Below, piece after piece: positions 1 through 9,692 of a stretch of DNA of 64,000 nt. The position numbers and the translations under genes are program-made. Source of the DNA: Lycium barbarum (Eukaryota > Streptophyta > Magnoliopsida > Solanales > Solanaceae); assembly GCF_019175385.1 (NCBI RefSeq), contig NC_083337.1:44306938-44370937 (forward strand), in the 5' to 3' direction. The notes below the pieces were generated by a model. It was not told where the DNA came from. It saw only the letters and a program-made list of their open reading frames with translations, and did no database searches. Within the stretch, counting starts at the first letter, position 1; each line of letters starts with the position of its first letter.

Positions 1-895
1 TTTTTACCTCTTTGAATGCCTGTGTATATGGTATCATAGCTGCTTCTATTGCCTCTCTGACATAGTCAGGGATGCGGCCCATAAGTTGATTCACCTTGGC
101 ATCCGCCGCTCTAATCAACCACATACCCTCACTAGTGATCTCGTATCCACGGGAAGCTGAAGTAGAGACAGGAATGGAAACAGAAGGACCCTCTGTGGCG
201 GATGGGGCAGTCGGAGGCATAGGACTCAAAAAGGTGGTTGGACCCGTGGAGGGCCTGGAACTAGGAGCAACAGTCGCAGTAACAGTGGCCTGTCTCTCGA
301 GGTCAAGGATGTGAGTATCAAGCACAATCGCCAAGGTACTTGGTTGCTCCGTAGTTCTTTTCCTCTTTTTGCTACCTGTTTCGAATCCGGTGATATCAAC
401 TGCTTGGTCAGCCATGACTATCCTATCCAACCTATCAATCTTACACATATTGGCCCTCCGGCACAACTCTGTGATGAAGCAAGGAAAAGGCAGCGAAGTG
501 TTTTTCTGTGTGGACCGATCCTTAATCTCGTTTCTGATAATCAACCCCACATTAACAAGAAACCCAGACATGAGGGAAGCAATAAGAATACACTTCTCAA
601 TGGATATGTCAGTGTGATTCTTGGAAGGTATCACCCTCGAGGACACTAGAGATAGCCAAAATTTCGCCTCGAGCTTGAGAGTGTTCTTATGAATTTTAGC
701 TGCTGGGTCTATCCAGTTTGGTGTCCCAAATGCAATAATCGAAGCCAGCTAAGCACGCTGTTCCTTTGGTTCTGTCATCCTTTCATGATATTCGGAGGTA
801 TGCGGGGGCCATCCTTCCACAGGTTCACCTTCTCTTTGCAATAATCGAAGCCACCCAATTTCATCAAACCCAAAATGAACAAATCCCCTCCATAA
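1..895 (-). pseudogene. Putative plant transposon protein domain ORF, partial, one internal stop
   Basis: Read on the minus strand, one frame stays open from about 895 to the left edge except for a single TAG at 749-751. The part after the stop contains TPNWIDPAAKIHKNTLKLEA, then a K-C-I-L-I-A-S-L-M-S-G run, a basic stretch (GSKKRKR) and a Pro/Thr/Ser-rich linker. This matches my knowledge of the 'putative plant transposon protein' domain family that is abundant in Solanaceae genomes; its biochemical role is unknown. An internal ATG lies at 413-415 (minus). The C-terminus lies outside the window. The upstream limit is a TGA at 896-898. The stop could be real decay or an intron edge; no homology search was possible. 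Confidence 0.6.
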
Positions 896-1630
896 TCATG
901 ATGTGACACTCTATATTGGGTACTCAAGAATTCCAGAATTTCTACCTTTTACAACTAACCCACATCATTCAAGAGATAATTTTATACAAGAAAAACAAAA
1001 GCAATCCAAAGCTCATGCTTAGGATTGGATTGTAAATCAAAATTTGTACAACTATTGAGTCACCATGAAATAATGGAAGAGAAAAGTAAAGTTTGCAAAC
1101 CTGAGATTTGAAGACAATTGCAGGAAATGAGTAATTTTGCAACTTTCAAAACTTTTAGGAAACCTTAGCTATGATTTGATTTGGAAGAGAGAAAAATAAT
1201 ATATAGAGGATTAGAAAGGGACGATTATGGAATGAGAAGAGGGGAAAAAGTGGTAACAGTTGGGATTTAAAAGTCATTGGATCTTTTAAAAACAAAAAAA
1301 AAGGTCGTGGGTCGGGTCGGGTAGGCTGACCTGAGCCTTTTCACTTACCTGCAACACATGTGAGTCGTAGGTGTTGTGGCAGACACTACGTGTGAGCCGC
1401 ATGTGGTGACATGAGTCCATAACTTTTGACAGAGATTTTGGCAATTCTCAACTTCTCACCTACACCACCTGCGAGACGCAGGTGATGCTCATAGGCACAA
1501 CCTGCGAGGCGCACGTGATGCTGTCGGTGTTGTCACTGAAAACTTTTCCATTTTTTCTTATTTGGTATTTCCTCTCACTCCTACACACTTAAACGCATAT
1601 TACAAGCATCACGAAAATAAAAACAACACA
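896..1630. other. Non-coding stretch, possible minus-strand LTR U3
   Basis: No ORF of substance. Around 1340-1525 there are several related GC-rich words (ACCTGC, GCAGGTG, GCGCACGTG) including a perfect hairpin. On the minus strand a TATA-like ATATATTAT lies downstream near 1196-1206. Palindromes upstream of a TATA box repeat the arrangement seen in the better defined LTRs of this window, so this may be U3 of an unrecognised LTR. No LTR ends were found. Confidence 0.3.
1466..1484. repeat. Perfect 8-bp hairpin CACCTGCG-AGA-CGCAGGTG
   Basis: Arms CACCTGCG (1466-1473) and CGCAGGTG (1477-1484) with a 3-nt loop. A degenerate second copy follows at about 1500-1521 (ACCTGCGAGGCGCACGTG). Confidence 0.85.
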
Positions 1631-1639
1631 CACATAAAT

Positions 1640-2700
1640 GTAAAATCTTGGGTTTCCTCCCAAGAAGCGCTTCATTTTTCATCGTGGCACGACATTGTTA
1701 CCTTTCTTTCATGGTTCATTGAGGTATATCTCCTTAATACTCTTTATCTCCAACTCATTTGGAAGGCCTTATTGTTTAATCCATTGTCCATTCACTTTGA
1801 TATGATCTCCATTTGGACAAGCAGTTTCAATTGCTCCATGTGGGAACACTTGCGTTACTTTAAAGGGGCCGTACCACTTAGATTTCAATTTTTTGGGAAA
1901 CAATCGGAGCCTTGAATTGAACAACAACACCCTATCCTCAAGGCAGATTCTCTTTCTAAGATCTTTTTATCATGGGAGTGATTCATGCGGGCTTTGTAGA
2001 GTGAAGAGATAACATATTCTCTAAAATGAAATTCATCCAGCTTATTAAGTTGATCCCTCCTCATGTTTGAGACATCGCCCCAATTTAGATTCAACTTCTT
2101 CAAGACCCATAATGCCTTATGCTCAAGTTCCACTGGGAGATGACAAGATTTGCCAAACACCAATTGCTAAGGAGACATTCCTATTGGTGTATTGTAAGCC
2201 GTCCGATAAGCCCATAGATCATCATACAATTTTCTTGACAAATCCGTCGGATTAGCATTCACGGTCTTGGATAGAATGTTTTGATTTCCCGATTCGAAAC
2301 CTCCACTTGCCCACTTGTTTGGGGATGATAGGGGGTGGCAACTTGTTTGACTCCATATTTGTCAAGAAGAACTTTGAACAACTGGTAGCAAAAATGAGAG
2401 CCCCCATCAATAATAATTGCCCTTGGGATACCAAATCCTGAAAAGATGTTTTTTTTCAAGAAGGCAACGACACATCTTCCTTCATTATTTGGAAGCGCCA
2501 CGGCTTCAACTAATTTAGACACATAATCAACTGCCACTAGGATGTATTTGTTGTTGTAAGAGCTCACGAATGGACCCATGAAATCAATTCCCCACACATC
2601 AAATAGGTCCACCTCAAGAATCGATGACATTGGCAACTCATCTTGAAATTCCTCCTTGCCTTTGACATTGGTCACAAGCTTTGACAAAATCATGGGCATG
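1640..2700 (-). pseudogene. Athila-like Ty3/gypsy integrase remnant
   Basis: On the minus strand 2699-2259 reads through the integrase core: [18 protein letters not shown] (first catalytic Asp), IIIDGGSHF (second Asp) and [18 protein letters not shown] (catalytic Glu). After a frame break at about 2164-2258 the C-terminal part resumes (FGKSCHLPVELEHKALW; 2163-1885). It breaks again and ends with FPKKLKSKWYGPFKVTQVFP and a GNPR-like tail near 1640-1900. The order and wording fit Athila-lineage integrases as I know them. The N-terminal zinc-binding region is degenerate and everything upstream (RT, RNase H, gag) is missing, so this is a truncated, dead fragment. Confidence 0.8.
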
Positions 2701-3123
2701 AAAAGAGCCCTTAAAGTTCTTAAAATTTACAAAAATGTGATGATTTACAAAGTCATAAAAACTTCAATTAGGGGTATAAAGAAACCAAATAATTCATGTG
2801 AGGACTGCAAAGAATGGGTATTCCCCCTTATATATAGTAGTAATATATATTGTTTCTTGAATTTTTTGCTACTCTAAAATATACCCAGGTGACTAATTTA
2901 TTCGCATATATCAAATCACATTTCAACGTTATTATCATAGTTATGGTAAAAAAATGACAAGTTAATATATTTCTACTATTTTTGGCAGCCAAGGTATAAA
3001 GGAACAGTAGCGTATGCAAGGATCTGTCTAATTTGTCTTTCGAGACATAGATGATACAAGTTACAACTTGGTTCGCTCAGGCCTAGTAAGGTACCGGGTG
3101 CCAGCTACGCCTCACCTAGGTTG
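2701..3123. other. AT-rich non-coding stretch; possible LTR end at 3030-3132
   Basis: No coding signal. The last 100 bases (CTCAGGCCTAGTAAGG ... GGGGTGTGACA) resemble the 3' terminus of plant gypsy LTRs, but no primer binding site follows, so this is only a hint. Confidence 0.25.
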
Positions 3124-3910
3124 GGGTGTGACACAAATGCTGGAGTTAGAAGGCCAGGTGGGACACCTCTGACACCAACTATCAGAAATAATACACCTAG
3201 TGGAGATCGATTCAAGGGTAAAATCGTTGGGAATGAACACATATCTAGGAGCGAGTCCATCCCAGATGATTCCTTTCGAGCACAAGTCTTGCATTTTATG
3301 AAGGACATCATTGATAAGATGAATAAAAGCATCAAGGAGGAAAAAAAGAACGCGAAGGAGCTTCATGCCCATATGGATCAAATCCCGGGGCCTCTGGCGG
3401 TCCTTGAGGGTCCGGATGCGAAAACCTATATTCAGTTAGCTTACAAACCATAAGCCGCCTTAGAGTTTATCTCGAAGATATTTGAGATGTCAGACATCCC
3501 TAAGTATGATGGGATGACAGATCCACAGGAGCACATAATGGCCTTCATCATCGAATGAGATCAAATCAGTCTTGATAAAGAAGTTGAGCGAGATATTGAC
3601 TAAAGGGGCCTTAACTTGGTATTCTATTTTTCCTGAACACTCTATTGTTTAATTTTTTATGCTCGTAGATATGTTTATTAAAGCACATACTGGGGCTCGA
3701 AAGGTGCGAACGCGAAAGGAAGACATCTTTCGCATTTTGCATGTGGAGTCTGAACGGCTTTGGGACTTTGTCACCCTATTCCAGAGGAGCAGATGTTGTT
3801 GCCCGCGGTTCCGGACGAATGTGCCGCCGAAGTTTTCATTGGGGCTCAACCCTTTAAGTTCGGATGATTCACACAAACTCAAGGAAAATTTGCTAGAGTT
3901 CTAGGCAACA
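3124..3910 (+). pseudogene. Tat-like Ty3/gypsy gag, frameshifted
   Basis: From 3124 the frame reads GGTPLTP, a linker, then a helical K/E-rich segment (MNKSIKEEKKNAKELHAHMD), PDAKTYIQLAYKP and, after a TAA at 3451-3453, the gag signature EMSDIPKYDGMTDPQEHI (about 3487-3540). Stops follow at about 3556 and 3601. A second stretch, 3659-3904, gives DMFIKAHTGARKVRTRKEDIF and GLNPLSSDDSHKLKENLLEF, also typical of this gag. The capsid-like domain is therefore recognisable but broken by at least three stops or frameshifts. No protease or RT follows. Confidence 0.75.
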
Positions 3911-4786
3911 ACGTGGGAAGATGTTCACAGTCGGTATATCAAAAATTCACCTAGAAAATGATTAGGTAAATATACCGATATCTTCTACGGCCCGAAGTCA
4001 AGGTCAACTGAACTTTGATTAGAGGCATTCCAGACACCGATTTGAACCATACCCGTCAATACCACGGATTGGCAGGAGGTAGGAACATTTTCGGAGTGAG
4101 TCGCCAGAAACAAAACTTAGATGAAGAAAAGTTATGTCTACGAACACTGGGGACTATCGTATCAAAGCAGCAAAAACCAGAACGATAAGTATTGGAAGAT
4201 GGCTCCGGAATAGTGACAAAAAAAGAATACGTGTGCCCAAAGGCTTCGTGTCCATATAAGATAACGGAAGATAGCCTAAACTAGCTCTGGAATAAAGTAA
4301 AGGACTAGGGATTGCTACATCACCCCCAGAGAAACCAAAAGGAACCGGTCAGACTCATGAGATATCAGCACGGTGAAAAAACACTGGCAATGCATCTTTT
4401 TTCGTTCTTAGAAAACCCTTGTATATTTAAAGGTGTAAACACTTGTATACGTTCAAGGAATGGAATGAAGAAAAGCTTGCCTATATTAAACATTATGGTA
4501 TATGTCCCAATGAAAAAACAAATCATTCTTAGATTTGCTCTCACTTCAAAGCAAATAAGGATTACAAATCTGAACAATTGTGCCCAAGTGAACAGGAGAC
4601 GTCCTCTTTATAAGCATCATAAACATAAGAGCCCTCTTATAAAGCCATCCAGTCAAATGGCTAAAGGCCGGATGCTTCGTTTCCCTATCGTAAAGCTAAC
4701 CGAACATGTTATTCTAGACTTGACAAGAACCAGAAGATTTAAATTCCTATTCATTAACATCCCCGGTCTCCAAGGCTGCGAGGTTG
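3911..4786 (+). other. Decayed gag tail and 3' UTR of the Tat-like element
   Basis: Only short in-frame scraps are readable (ATTWEDVHSRY just after 3904). A 184-codon open frame at 4312-4866 has no recognisable domain, lies in what should be UTR and runs into the minisatellite, so I treat it as chance. The text CCGGTCTCCAAGGC-TGCGAGG (4762-4785) is typical of UTRs in this lineage. The whole pol region is absent. Confidence 0.45.
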
Positions 4787-5010
4787 CAAAAGTTTTGGGT
4801 ATAACTAAAAACACTAGAGTCAAAATTCTAAGAATAAACAGTTTCAGGTATAGCTACAAACCCTAGAATCAAAACTCTAAAATTGAAAGTTTTGGGGAAA
4901 ACTAAAAACCCAAGAAACAAGATTCAAGGTTTAAAAGTTTTGGGACAACTAAGGAGTTAAAACAAAAAGGTTAAGAGTTCCGGGTGAACATTAAAAACCT
5001 AAGATCAAGC
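4787..5010 (+). repeat. Degenerate minisatellite, about 5 units of ~45-50 bp
   Basis: Successive units share the words AGTTTTGGG, AACTAAAAACCC, AGA-TCAA and TTCTAA, each drifting by substitutions and small indels. It sits in the 3' UTR just before the polypurine tract. That is a known location for tandem repeats in Tat/Ogre elements. Confidence 0.7.
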
Positions 5011-5264
5011 TTTCTATGGTGGCGGTACTTTTTCAGCACTAACTAGCTATTGATGATAGAAAAACCAGCGGCAGAGTTGTTATTTGAATCCCTAAGTCCT
5101 GCACTCTTTTTCCTTTCGCCTGATTTTTGTCCCAATTGGGATTTTCCAGCAAGGTTTTTAATGAGGCAGTCTCGAGGGTGATTACAAGACTTTCTGGCAA
5201 AAAGGGGAAATCTTTTACTTACCGATCACATCTCCACGAGTAACCGAAAAGTAGGGGGACTATC

Positions 5265-5909
5265 TATATAGGGAAAAAGCCGTAGAACCAAGTGGACGTA
5301 TAAAAACATGACACGTGGCGATGGTGATAGGTCAGACTTGAGACAGCAAGCGAGGGGTTCGAGAAAGCATACGACACTCTAGAGAAGTAATTTGGTAACC
5401 GTTACCGGAGACAGAAACTATAAAGGATTCGGAGAAGTATGCCAACTCACTGGTTAAACGTCATTAAATGCACAACCATTATAGAAGACCCACATGATTC
5501 TTCCAACCTTTATTAGCCTTTATCACCTCTTAATTACCTTTTATCGCAACATTAATATTATTAATTAAGGGGGCATTGTTTGTGGATCATGCACCCCCAT
5601 AGCTCAAGTATAAATAAAGCTTCTCATTTTATTGTAAAGGGCATCTGAAATCAAATAGAAAGCAAATACTCTTAAGCAATTTCTTTATTCTTGGTCTTAG
5701 TTGTTCTTGAGAAGGCTTTATCATATAGCTTGCCCAGATACTCTAGCTCATCATTTCGTCAAGGTTCAGGCTATACTAACTCTTTACTTTGGATTGCATT
5801 TCGTTTATATTTATTTCTATTGTAAATTATATTGATATTTTTGTCACTTTGATCCACATGTCCTTGACCACGTATACAAATTCAACTGTACCGATTTTAC
5901 GGGTAAACA
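5265..5909 (+). mobile_element. 3' LTR of the Tat-like element (start approximate)
   Basis: A polypurine stretch GTAGGGGGACT (5252-5262) precedes the region. A TATAAATAAAG box lies near 5610. The segment ends in CGGGTAAACA at 5909, a plausible terminal CA. The 5' end is not a clean TG. An alternative start at 5577 (TGTTT, paired with the terminal AAACA) would place the TATA box only ~33 bp into the LTR, so the earlier start is preferred. Confidence 0.5.
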
Positions 5910-6729
5910 AGGTCAAAAGTATTAAAAAAATCTAAAACTAAAAATGAAGAGGGCTCAAAAACAAACATGGGATGTTAGATTAAAGTTAATCCCAATGTGA
6001 AATTGAAGTCTAAGTTAAATAACAACTACTCTGACTACTAGTCTTTGAGTAACTGCAAATTATCTATCACGACATATCCATAATGCTAAGTCATTATAAT
6101 AAGAAATGCGGAATCAACCAAAATTCACCTAACATTGGTGTCATAAATACAAGAGTCTCTAACAATAGGAAAGGACAACTCTGAATCTACTAATACTATC
6201 TGAATACAAAAGGAAAGACATAAAGACAAAAGGATAGAGGGAGAAGGGTATTGTGGGATAGCCAAACATCTCACCACAATTTCCTGAATTGTATCAGCTC
6301 GGACTCACTCAACTTTGTGATATCCGCTAGTACTCGGAGTTGAATTTGCAAAAGAAAAAGTGTAGCAAGTGTATTCTGAGTGCGGGAGCACGTGTACTCA
6401 GTATATCTAATAGACCAGCAGCAAAATAAGTAGTGACGAAGTAGTACCAAGGTCCCCTTTTATCTTACCAGTTACTTTACCTCATAACCGAATGATTTGC
6501 CAAGAAAGGATATAGAAGTACCAGTTAAGCCACACACTCCGATAAACAGATAATCAGATAGTAAGAGAATTAAATAACTAGCAAATCAGGTAATCAACTA
6601 AAGAATGAGGAATGAATTGCATTGCAATGCAGTATTCTCCGTATACACACAGAGCTCACTGGTCTGTACGGGAGATGTGACCCATCCATGGAGGATCGCT
6701 AAGTCCATATACCACCCAGAATACCAGAT
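5910..6729 (-). mobile_element. Probable minus-oriented gypsy LTR fragment, no ends found
   Basis: Read on the minus strand, 6560-6190 contains the string ACTGAGTACACGTGCTCC and a following run ending in CTACACTTTTTC, which resembles the late part of Del-type LTRs. Neither terminus nor a PBS is visible. The right side is cut by the LTR starting at 6730. Confidence 0.35.
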
Positions 6730-7416
6730 TGTAACAACCCGATCAGTAGTTTTGAGAACTAATGCTCTATTTTTGCATATCGTCTATTGCAGAAGCTCAG
6801 TAATAATTATTTGGACTTGCTTGAAAAACTTGAAGTCAAACAAAATCATTTGGTTCACTTCGGGAAAAGGTTTCACATTGGAATATCAGGTATTTAATTA
6901 TTTAAATTAATTACTTGTTTTGGGGAAAATTCTCTGATTAGATACCTGAAGATTCCGTTGGATTTGTAATATCATTTTTGACCTGTAGAAATTGGTGGAA
7001 CTAATTTTAGACATCGTTTGGTTTTTGATAATTAAGTCAGTTTTATTATTTAATATGTCCATTTCTGGTGAAAAGATGGTCAGGGGAAGAAATAAGACCC
7101 GGATTGGAAAATTATTAATTTTTTAACTTCGTATGATCATTTGTGACTTGTGGGAACTTTCATAATTGAATTTTGACTTTGTTTGGTCAAGTTTTGGTGT
7201 TTGAATCGTTGACGTAAGTGGAACGACTATGATGTTTTGATGTACCATTATATTCATATGTTGGAATTGAGTTTTGATTGTTATGGTAGATACATACTGA
7301 AATTTGTGAGCCATAGTAACTTGAATCATTGTATTCTATGGTCGTATGAGGTTTTTAGAGCCAAAATAGTGAGGTGGTTTGTTGCTGGTGTGTGGTGGAG
7401 ATCTGCTACTTCGCAA

Positions 7417-7432
7417 CACACCGTATGGTGTG
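7417..7432. repeat. Palindrome CACACC-GTAT-GGTGTG
   Basis: Perfect 6-bp arms, extending to 7 with the flanking A/T. Further GGTGTGTGG words lie at about 7387 and 7427. It occupies the U3 of LTR D0. Confidence 0.8.
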
Positions 7433-7939
7433 TGGTCTCACACCTTTACATACCTAATTCAAATTCCTCCATTTTCACCATTTTTAGCAAGGTTGAGCTA
7501 TTTGGACTTGGATTTTGGAGTGGAATTTCTTCATGGGCTTCATGATAATGATTCTCTACCATCTTATGATTATTGTAATTGAATTTGAAGTGATTTTATC
7601 CGTTAAATCTTGGTTTTTGTAGCCAAATTTTCTGGGTTTTGACATAAACCCAAATTAGAGTAATTTGGGGATTTGGATGGCCAAACGAACTCGAAATTAG
7701 ACGATTTCGGTGTCTATGGATTCATTTCAAAGAAGGGCTAAGTACCTAACCTCTATTTTTTATTTTTCCATGATCCCTGAGGGTTATTTGGGTTTTAATC
7801 TTGATTTGGTTGGAAAAAATCAGAGTTTTGAACCCAAAAGTTGAAAAGTGGTGAATCATAGAATATAAGGATCAAGATGATGGATTTTTGAATGGGGTTT
7901 ATAAATGTAAACTAGTTAAGCTCCGGGTAAATCAATTTT

Positions 7940-8215
7940 AAAATAAAATTATAGTTTTGCTCTTGGGGGCTCAAGGTTACCTTTTGGGTTCGTTTTTGGG
8001 TTCCGATTCAAAGTATAATAATATGGATATCATTGGACTCATTTAAACTCGTATAGTATTATTTTGACCTATATTGAACCTGATTTTATAATGAAATTAT
8101 AGTTTTGACATTTGGGGCTCGGGATTGGCTTTTTGGGTGACTTTTTGGATCCGAATTATTATCTTAGCAATATGGGTGTCTTCGAACTCGTCTACTTACG
8201 TAGATTACATATTTA
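7940..8215 (+). repeat. Diverged ~150 bp tandem duplication inside LTR D0
   Basis: Both copies (about 7940-8058 and 8092-8215) run AAATTATAGTTTTG ... GGGGCTC ... TTTTGGGT ... TTTTTGG-TCCGA-T ... AATATGG-T ... GGACTC/GAACTCGT. Many transitions separate them. Confidence 0.7.
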
Positions 8216-8754
8216 AATAGTTTGAGATTGTTCGGAGGGTTTGAAGAAGGACAAGGCCATGTGGTGATCGCTTGAGCTTTGGACTTCGAATCAGGCGAGT
8301 TGAGACCATACTTGACTCTATTTAAATCGCGTGGTTAGTTAAATGAACTAATAAAGAGAGAGTAATGGTGATTAAAAGGGGTCCCCTAATTGTGTGGGGA
8401 TGAGTGCTTGGAATCGGTACCGGTGCCATGTTCTGGAAATTTGTGTACTATCTAGTCATATAGTTCGGTCTGAATATTATTCATTAGGTGATAAGATAGA
8501 TTGTTTTACTTGAATTGTGATTGAGACATATCTCTTATTTTATGCTTCTGTGCTTTATACCTATCTAACTTGTGATTGTGTGTTCTCTTTACTTCTTAAT
8601 ACTTGTTTAAAAGTGCAAAAGAGCTAAGATTGAACCTTTTATTATATAGCATTGTTGCTTATTATTGTGCATGTCATATTCATGCTTTCATATGGTATCA
8701 TATTACAATTGTGGATACATATGTGATGTCCGATTGGAAGTGGTTCTAGACGGT

Positions 8755-8880
8755 GATGCAAATGGTAAGGAGCCTAATTAGCTAAAATAGGTAATGTAGG
8801 CCTCATTCGCTGAGTATTTGTGATGCGAGCCTAATTGGCTAGAGACAGGTAATGTGAGCATAATTGGCTAACTATCGAGA
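8755..8880 (+). repeat. Short degenerate tandem repeat, GAGCCTAATTGGCTA type
   Basis: Four units of roughly 30-40 bp share AGCCTAATT(A/G)GCTA and AGGTAATGT-G. The position corresponds to the tandem blocks in the other LTRs, downstream of the presumed TATA box. Confidence 0.65.
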
Positions 8881-9692
8881 TTGGAAGACTAAGGTGACTA
8901 AGAACCTGATAGGAAATTATATCGGGTGGTGTTGGACCTCGCGACTCCTCCATGGGTCACGTATTCCATATTACAGAGTATATGTATACCGGTGATGAAA
9001 TGGTTTTGCGTTGCATTGAATTTGCATAAAATATCATTTCATGGTTTCCTTGTTGGGTGACTTACTTGAATTGTTGATTGGAATGTACTTATCCTGCTTA
9101 AGTGACTATTTGAATACTTGTGAACTTGGAGAATTCTTAAACTTATACTTGTAACATTATACTTATTGTCATGTTGGACTAATCGCGGTTAAACGTGGAA
9201 GTAAGCATTCAAAAGACCAAACCTCATCCCCGTTTTTAGTTTAGGGTTGGTCGACGATGCTGCTGAGTACACATTGATTTCATGTACTTACGCTGTGTAG
9301 ATTCAGTTCCATCACTAATGTAGGTCGAGGCTTCACCATTCATTGAGGAGTCTGTATTAGAGGATTTAGGGTGAGCTGCTGGCTGATTTGTGGCACAAAA
9401 TTCTCTCTCTTTTACATTATTATGTTTTTTCTTCTCTTCAGACAGTGTATTCAGATGACATACTAGCCTTCTATTTGTTATCCTAGTAGTTCTTGTACTT
9501 GTAACACCAGATTTTGGGTGGTTGTACCTATTCCGCTTATTTATGATTACGAGACGTAGTTTATGACTCTTAAATGGATTTATTCATTTCTTTCCACTTA
9601 ATGTACTTGTTAAAATTGGCCTAATTAGTTGTGGATGGTTTGCCTACCGGGTGGGTAGGTGCCTTCACAGCTTGGGAATTTGGGTCGTGACA

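Larger units (their letters stand above)
6730..9692 (+). mobile_element. 5' LTR (2963 bp) of an old gypsy element, D0
   Basis: It starts TGTAACAACCCGA and ends GGGTCGTGACA, followed after 3 nt by a primer-site match. Features inside: a CACACC/GGTGTG palindrome (7417-7432), a ~150 bp internal duplication, a small tandem repeat and an AGTACA/TGTACT hairpin (9266-9288) shared with the other LTRs. No second D0 LTR is in the window, so the element is incomplete. Confidence 0.75.

Noticed and set aside
1562..1915. 117-codon plus-strand ORF
   Set aside because: Shadow of the minus-strand Athila integrase C-terminus, which has clear motifs.
2656..2877. 73-codon ORF at the integrase edge
   Set aside because: Antisense overlap with the integrase start and AT-rich flank; no recognisable content.
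4312..4866. 184-codon open frame
   Set aside because: No domain, unusual composition, lies in 3' UTR and runs into a degenerate minisatellite; length is plausible by chance in A-rich DNA.
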